Shown: positions 58,184-64,000 of the stretch, in pieces | Layout of the letters: each line of letters begins with the position of its first letter | Numbering within the stretch: the stretch's first letter is position 1 | Assembly (NCBI GenBank): GCA_032719365.1 | Contig: CM064873.1 | Location: 134,001 to 198,000, forward strand | Direction of reading: 5' to 3' | DNA from: Prinsepia uniflora | Taxonomy: Eukaryota; Streptophyta; Magnoliopsida; Rosales; Rosaceae | Length of the DNA: 64,000 nt | Program-made: the position numbers and the translations under genes | The notes under the pieces: model-generated | Databases searched by the model: none | The model's input: the letters and a program-made list of their open reading frames with translations, nothing else | Told to the model about the DNA's origin: nothing

Positions 58184-61121
58184 TGTAACACCCCGGAAAT
58201 TCGAGGATTCCCATATTGTAATTCAATGTGTGAATTGGCGCTTTTACCCTTGTGATTGGCATGGTCAAATTGTTGACTTTTTGATTAGTGAACTAAATGG
58301 ACTTTGACCTATGACCGTGACGTAGTTCGGGACGTCACGAGTTCATAGACAGGTGGCACGTCCAATTCGGACGATCAGGGAGAAAGTTATGACTATCGGA
58401 AGTTCAGGGGCATTACCGTAATTTGGACTCTCGGGGGAAAATGTTGACTTTTCTTTTGGCAACTAATTTTCAGTTGACTCAAGGATCGTTGGGTAGGCCT
58501 CGACGTCCTGAGACCGTAGACAGGCGGCACGCCGAAATCGGACTTCGTACGAGGAAGTTATGGTCAGAAACGTGAATTTGGGAAGTTCGTGTCTCGGTTT
58601 TCGTGTCGAATATTATATTCAGGAAATCTGATTGAAGGACACCTGGTGAGTGACAAGTGTCACTCACCCATTGGCTAGATTGGATCAGATCCACTATAGG
58701 ATTAAATAGCATTTAAATCAGCTTTAAATTCCAGCCCTTAGATCTGAAATCCCTTGATCTGATCTCAGCCTTTGATCTCATTCTGAGATCCAATCCTGAC
58801 CCTTGAATTTTACCCCTGTTCTGTATTAAACTACATGGAATCATGCACCCATGTGTTCATTCTCTTAACCGTGTGTGTGTGCGATTTCTCCCTGGAACCA
58901 ACTCATCAGCCATCACCACTCAACCCCACACCTCAGACAACCAGCAGCCACATTCCTGACGCTGGCCACCGCTCCACGGCCACCCTGCACGGCGGCATTC
59001 TCTCAAACCGTGAAGAAAACCCGAGCAGCCCAAGTCACCAAACCATCCAAACCATCAATCTGGGACTTGAACCAACGTACGGTTGGGATCACCGTGACGA
59101 CTGGACGACAAGGAACTGACCCTGACGGTGTACGGCGGCGACACGGCGGCGATTGGACGATAAACCCGTAGGTAACCATTTTCCTTCCCAGCTTCGAAAC
59201 GCCTGTTTGTGACGTTGACATCATTTGGTTATTGTTAGGACACGTCTAGGAGACCCTGACGACCAATTTGGACCCAGGACCGGGACTGAACAACCGTCGA
59301 CTCGCCGGAGAGGATTACCAGAACCGGCAACCAGACCTCCCGTCGATTTTCAGGTAACCTCTTAGACCTAAAACCTAATACTAGTTACACAGAACCATTC
59401 TAGGGATTAAGACGAGTAAATACGAATTAAAAGGAACGAAAATGATCAAGAGATGATGAAATGGTAACCGGGTCATGATCGCGGGTCTGATCGACCCGAG
59501 TTACAGGAATACGGGTCAACCCGTCTGAGGACAGCGGTGCTGACGTGGCACCCTGTCAGTCTGTCAGATGACGTGGACCAACCGTGAGCCGACACGTGTC
59601 ACATATCAGTGCACATTCAGCACTGACATGTCAGTGACGTGGACTAGTCAGGGACTGCCACGTGTCACTGACATGTCAGTGACGTGGACTAGTGCCGTGC
59701 TAACACGTGGCACATGTCAGATCTGACACGTGGTCTGACAGATCAGCGAGGTGAACCAATCGGATGTTGACACGTGGCACCTGTCAGAGTCTGACATGTC
59801 AGACCTGACAGCTGTCAGATGACGTCAGCATGACGTCATGCTGACGTCAGCAGTGACGTCAGCGATGACGTCAGTAGGACTGTTCCTGCGTTGACCGCCG
59901 CGTTGACCGCCGCGTGGGGGCGCGTGTGAACAGTGTTTCTGGTGGGACCACCACCATTCTTTAGGTTTCGACGATCCGGATCCAATGGCGGTGGTTTCGG
60001 GTCGATCGGAGATCATTAAGTTGGTCAAAATAAGGTTTATTGCCTTGGAAAGCGCGTTCGGACGGCTTTTCCGGACCAGTTTCGGTCTAGGGTTTCATAG
60101 TTGAATGTTAGGGGTTTGTATTGACCTTTGCATATGCTTTGGATATGACAGGGGTTGTATAATCGTACCAGAACGAGTGTTTACGTTCGGTTTTCGGCAG
60201 GAATGTACTGTGAGTGGGCCATTTTCTTAAACCCTTGCGTGCATAAATGTTTTCTGGTTTATTATACTTATTCACATGCTAAAACAATAATGGTTTTGAT
60301 GATATGGAAAATATGGTTATGGCACGTTTCACGGTATTTGGGCTTGAGACCCGTCTGATGAAACTTAATGATTGGTTCGGATTTTATCTATGTATATATA
60401 TATGCCTTGCATGTGGATATCAATAAAATGCATTTGTTACTGCACTGTATAGATCCTTCCATATTATATTGTCTCCTCCGGCGAGGTACCCCGGAGAGGT
60501 CACGGACGTCTAGTACGTCCAGCGTCTATGACGCTAAGCATCGGGGATGCTGTACCCGAACGGGGTTCGGGGAATGAACTCGGAAATTGAGACCCGAGTG
60601 GCACGCGTAGCCTTGTGATTGTGACCTATTGGACGTCAGGGACGTCAGACATCAGGGATGTCGGGATTGGAGTGTATAGTGCAGCAACTAAAATTATACT
60701 CATGGTTTTATTATATGCATTATGGTTCATATTATATGGTTTATGATTTTGAATTGTGATGCACGCATGTTTGGAAAACGGAGGGGTAAATTATATGTTT
60801 TACTTATCAACCGATTTTATAAACTTGAGTTTCGGTCCACTCACCCTTAATGTTTTTGATAACCCCTCCAGGTCGGGAAACTGAGGTAGAGGAGGAACCA
60901 GAGGCTGAGGCATAGATCTACTTCTGCGTACCTGAACCCCTGTTGGGCGGTGTACCCGCAGGTTTACTTTAGAGTCGTGCTCGCAAATTTGTAATTTTGG
61001 ATTCCATCCCTTGTCTGACATTCGTTTAATTCGGATTTGATGTATGACTTTAATTTGGTTATCTATGCATTTAAATGTTTTGAGGTTAAAATTGGTACGA
61101 ATTATTGGGTGTCAGACGGGA
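58184..61121 (+). mobile_element. Gypsy LTR segment, level 6 of the nest
   Basis: It starts TGTAACACCCCGGAAATTCG (subfamily of 49905) and runs nearly to its end: the last bases before the next insertion are GTGTCAGACGGGA, which in LTR 49905-55692 lie only a few tens of bases before the CA terminus. It contains a dense TGACGTCA cluster (59820-59873) and a palindrome at 58645-58668. The expected left target copy is CGGAT (58179-58183). Confidence 0.82.
59540..59880 (+). promoter_or_regulatory. ACGT-core element cluster in LTR 58184
   Basis: 59540-59780 is rich in GACGTGG, CACGTGTC, CACGTGGC and CTGACATGTCAG words. 59820-59873 holds five perfect TGACGTCA palindromes starting at 59820, 59831, 59842, 59854 and 59866. 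ACGT-core words of this type are bZIP (TGA/ABF class) binding sites by general knowledge; activity here is inferred. Confidence 0.6.
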
Positions 61122-64000
61122 TGTAACAACCCATCCCGAGAATTGGGATTAGTAGAGTGTTTAAAGTGTGATTAGTAAGGTTAATCAAGGGTTAGGTGGT
61201 CCCGAGGGGTCCGGGAACTTAGAATGACGATTTTGCCCCTGGGTCGGGCAGAAATGTTGACTTTATTTCGGGTGGTCAAATGGGAGTTGACCAGTGACCA
61301 GGACGTAGTTGAGGACGTCACGAATCCGTAGGCAGGTGGCACGCCCGATTCCGACATCCGAGGAGGAAGTTGTGATGTTCGGAAGGTTGAGGGCATAACC
61401 GTAATTTTGGAAAAAATAGGGGGAAAAGTTGACTTTTTGAATAATCGAGTTTTGGTAGGTTGACCTAGGAGGGTTAGATAGTTCTTGTCGTCCTGAGTTC
61501 GATGACAGGCGGCACGTATTAATCGGACATATGAGGTGTGAGTTACGGGTCTAAAACGGTAAGGGTAAAATCGTAATTTGAACTTAAAATGAGGGGTATT
61601 TTGGTCTTTTGGTTGTCTGGGGATTTGTGCACAGAGAGGGAAGATAGAGGGTTGAGATTGAGCCACTTGGGAGAGGAGTTGAGGGATTGGTGACACGTGT
61701 AGGAGGTCTGGTTGGTTCTAGTGAGTGCACGGTCCAATTATTTGGGGTGCAACCGTGCCGTGTGTGTTGTTCGACCCAGACAGAAACAGAGGGAGGAATT
61801 GAGAGAAATTGAGAGACGATGGTGAGTGTTAGTGGGTTTTGGTAAGTGAGGAATGATCAGAGGGTGGAAGAGTGAACTGGTGAATGTTTGGGGGAGAGAA
61901 ATCGTGCAAGAACACGGTGGACGGGGCAGTCGGTTTTCAGAGAAAACAGAGAGGACTTGGACGATTGTGGTGGTGGTGCGGCCGTGTGTTGGTGCAATTG
62001 GACTCGTGGAGGTGTCCAGAGGTTGGCGGTGGACGGGAGGAGCTATTGCCTCACGGCTGAGCTCACGACGACGCCTGGAAGCAGGTAAACTTCATACTTT
62101 TCTCTTCGTGCTCTGTTTTGCCGTCGAGTTTCAAGTTGAGAGTTGTAGCGTTAGGGGTTGAATCGAGGAGTCTAGTGAAGTCTAGGGGACTCAGTTGAGT
62201 CCTAGGTAGCTGCTGGTTGTACTGCCGTGACGGAGGAATGAACGGCGGAGCCCAGACGACGGAGAGTACCCTATGTGCTCTGTTTTATCCATTTTGCTCA
62301 GTTTGAAAGTCGTGGATTTTGGGTGAGAGTCGACGGTCTTGGTGAGTTGGGTGAGGTTTAGGACAGTCCTAGGAAGCGTTTTGGGTAGCCACCGTGACGG
62401 GGGAAGACTTGGGTGGCCGGAGAAGGAAACAGGGGACTGGTACAGGTTTTGTTCGAGCTCGAGTCGACAGGTTAGGGACAGTGTTGAGGTGTTTGAGTGA
62501 GGGAACTGTATTGCTTAGGATTGGACGAAGAGGATGGTGAAGAGAGGGAGGAAAATGGTGCAGGCACGGCGGTGAACCGCTCTCGCCGGTTCAAACAGCA
62601 GGCACTGTGTCGAACCCGGTCTACGTGAGGTAGACGGTGACACTGTAGCAGGCGCGTGAGGGCCACGCGCAGCCACTTTGGGCGGCGCGTGGAGGCGCGT
62701 GCGGCGGTTCTGGGAGAAACGGTCAACATAGTTTTTGGTCTATGAGTCATGGTGAGTTCAATGGAGTTGGTTTCGGGTCAATCGGAAGTCGTTTGAGTGT
62801 AGTTCCGCGAGGGTGATTGTGTAGGGTCCCGGGGTTTTAAGTCTTTGGTCCGGGGATTTTTGAGGGAATTTAGGAGAGTGTTGGTAGACGTATTAGTGAT
62901 GTAATTTGGCGGTGTTTGACAGGATCGGGATTTCCCGAGGAAGCCGAGGAACGGGCTGGACGTACGGGACGCGAGTAGGGCTCAGTACTGTGAGTGGACC
63001 CTTTCCTTAAACTCGAGCATGCATAACTGTTTTTATATACGTGTTTTATGGTTTTACTTATAATTCTATGTTTATTGAATATGAAATGATGATGTTATGT
63101 GTTTGCACGTTTTTCGAGAAAAAAACGGTTTTGGCACGGTTTTCGAGAAAATGTTGGTTTTCGGATTTTGATGCCACAATTGGGGATTTCCACCGATAAA
63201 GGTTTTCTAATAATGATATATGGGTTATGAAATGTGATTTGTGACTACATGGGGTTTTGGTATGAAAATGGATATTTTCCGGATTTGGGTTCGGAATGAC
63301 GGTCCTGAACGCCGGAATGGCATCAGACCAGTGATTTCGGATTCGGGTTTGGATGAGGATTTGGTAAATGGTTTTCAAATGGTTTTGGGATTGGATTTGC
63401 TGGATCTGGATATTGGGTTTAAAGACCCGGATATATGTGACGGGGGACCGGCCGGATTGGGTTTAAAGACCCGGATTGAGTTTAAAGACTCGGGAGTTTA
63501 AAGACTCGGATATATATTGATATCCCCCGTAGGCCTTGAGTTTAAAGACTCGGGAGTTTAAAGACTCGGATATGATTAAGGCCTGGATTGAGTTTAAAGA
63601 CTCGGGAGTTTAAAGACTCGGATAGGTCCAGCAGGTTTGATCGAGAAAATGATGATTTGGTGGTTATGGTTTATGATAAAGTTTTCTGATACTCATGTGT
63701 GGTTTCTTATGGTATTTTATAGTGTTTCTGTTTCTTATGATGTTTAAGAATGATTCTTTTATTAATGTGTTTATAACTGTGGTTATGCATGTGGTTTCAA
63801 AACGGAGGGTTTAACTCGGTTTTCTTATAAAATGGTTTTTGAACTTTTGTACTTTCTGGTCCACTCACATTTTCTGTTTTAATTGCCCTCCAGGTTGTGG
63901 AGCTAGCGCGGGGTCTTGACGTCGAGGCAGAGTCTGAGGCATAAAAGTGACGTGAGGGTTCCCAGAGTAGAGTAAAGGCTTCCGTGTGCGTGTAGTTATC
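61122..64000 (+). mobile_element. Gypsy LTR, level 7 of the nest, running off the window
   Basis: It starts TGTAACAACCCATCCCGAG and is closely similar to the minus-strand LTR 50416-53479 throughout, including GTGAGT at 62990, the minisatellite at 63414-63622 and CCCTCCAG at 63886-63893. By comparison with that LTR it lacks only its last 150-200 bases. The expected left target copy is CGGGA (61117-61121). Confidence 0.88.
63414..63622. repeat. GAGTTTAAAGACTC minisatellite in LTR 61122
   Basis: GGGTTTAAAGACCCGG units followed by paired GAGTTTAAAGACTC units separated by GG, in the same order as 50961-51170 but on the opposite strand. Confidence 0.9.

Overview
This is nuclear DNA of a flowering plant, most likely a eudicot. 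The evidence is spliced genes with plant-type introns, plant-specific gene families (SKU5-similar multicopper-oxidase-like proteins and a plant Pur-alpha), and dense plant LTR retrotransposons, hAT transposons, a TRIM and MITEs. I cannot name the species.

Layout. 1-993 is the 3' internal tail of a Ty3/gypsy element, ending in a polypurine tract. 994-9168 is its ~3.1 kb 3' LTR, split by a complete 5.0 kb hAT transposon (2952-7983). 9169 to about 9780 is the 3' end (RNase H plus LTR) of a Ty1/copia element that the gypsy element entered. 9780-35360 is AT-rich and gene-bearing. Two SKS genes in the same orientation lie at 11172-13065 and 26914-28824, and a minus-strand Pur-alpha gene of five coding exons lies at 31375-34924. 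Between the SKS genes sits a 5.2 kb composite retroelement (19904-25080). A TRIM-like element with ~148-bp LTRs encloses a copia gag-pol plus one 575-bp copia LTR, and the two are joined at duplicated primer-binding sites.

36108-64000 holds no host gene that I can see. It is a deeply nested pile of long LTRs (2.7-3.3 kb each) of the same gypsy family, all without internal regions. Four of them have target-site duplications I could read on both sides (TAGAG, CTGAG, CCAAT, TGACG). Six others are opened in succession and none closes before the window ends, so the right edge is about seven levels deep.

How the parts relate. The host genes have no evident shared pathway: the SKS pair is a local duplication of secreted cell-wall or pollen-type proteins, and Pur-alpha is a nuclear nucleic-acid-binding protein. 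The most unusual material is in the mobile DNA: the PBS-junction TRIM/copia chimera, the self-nesting LTR family, a conserved intron-like block inside those LTRs bounded by GTGAGT and CCTCCAG that holds subfamily-specific minisatellites, and one LTR with five evenly spaced TGACGTCA boxes.
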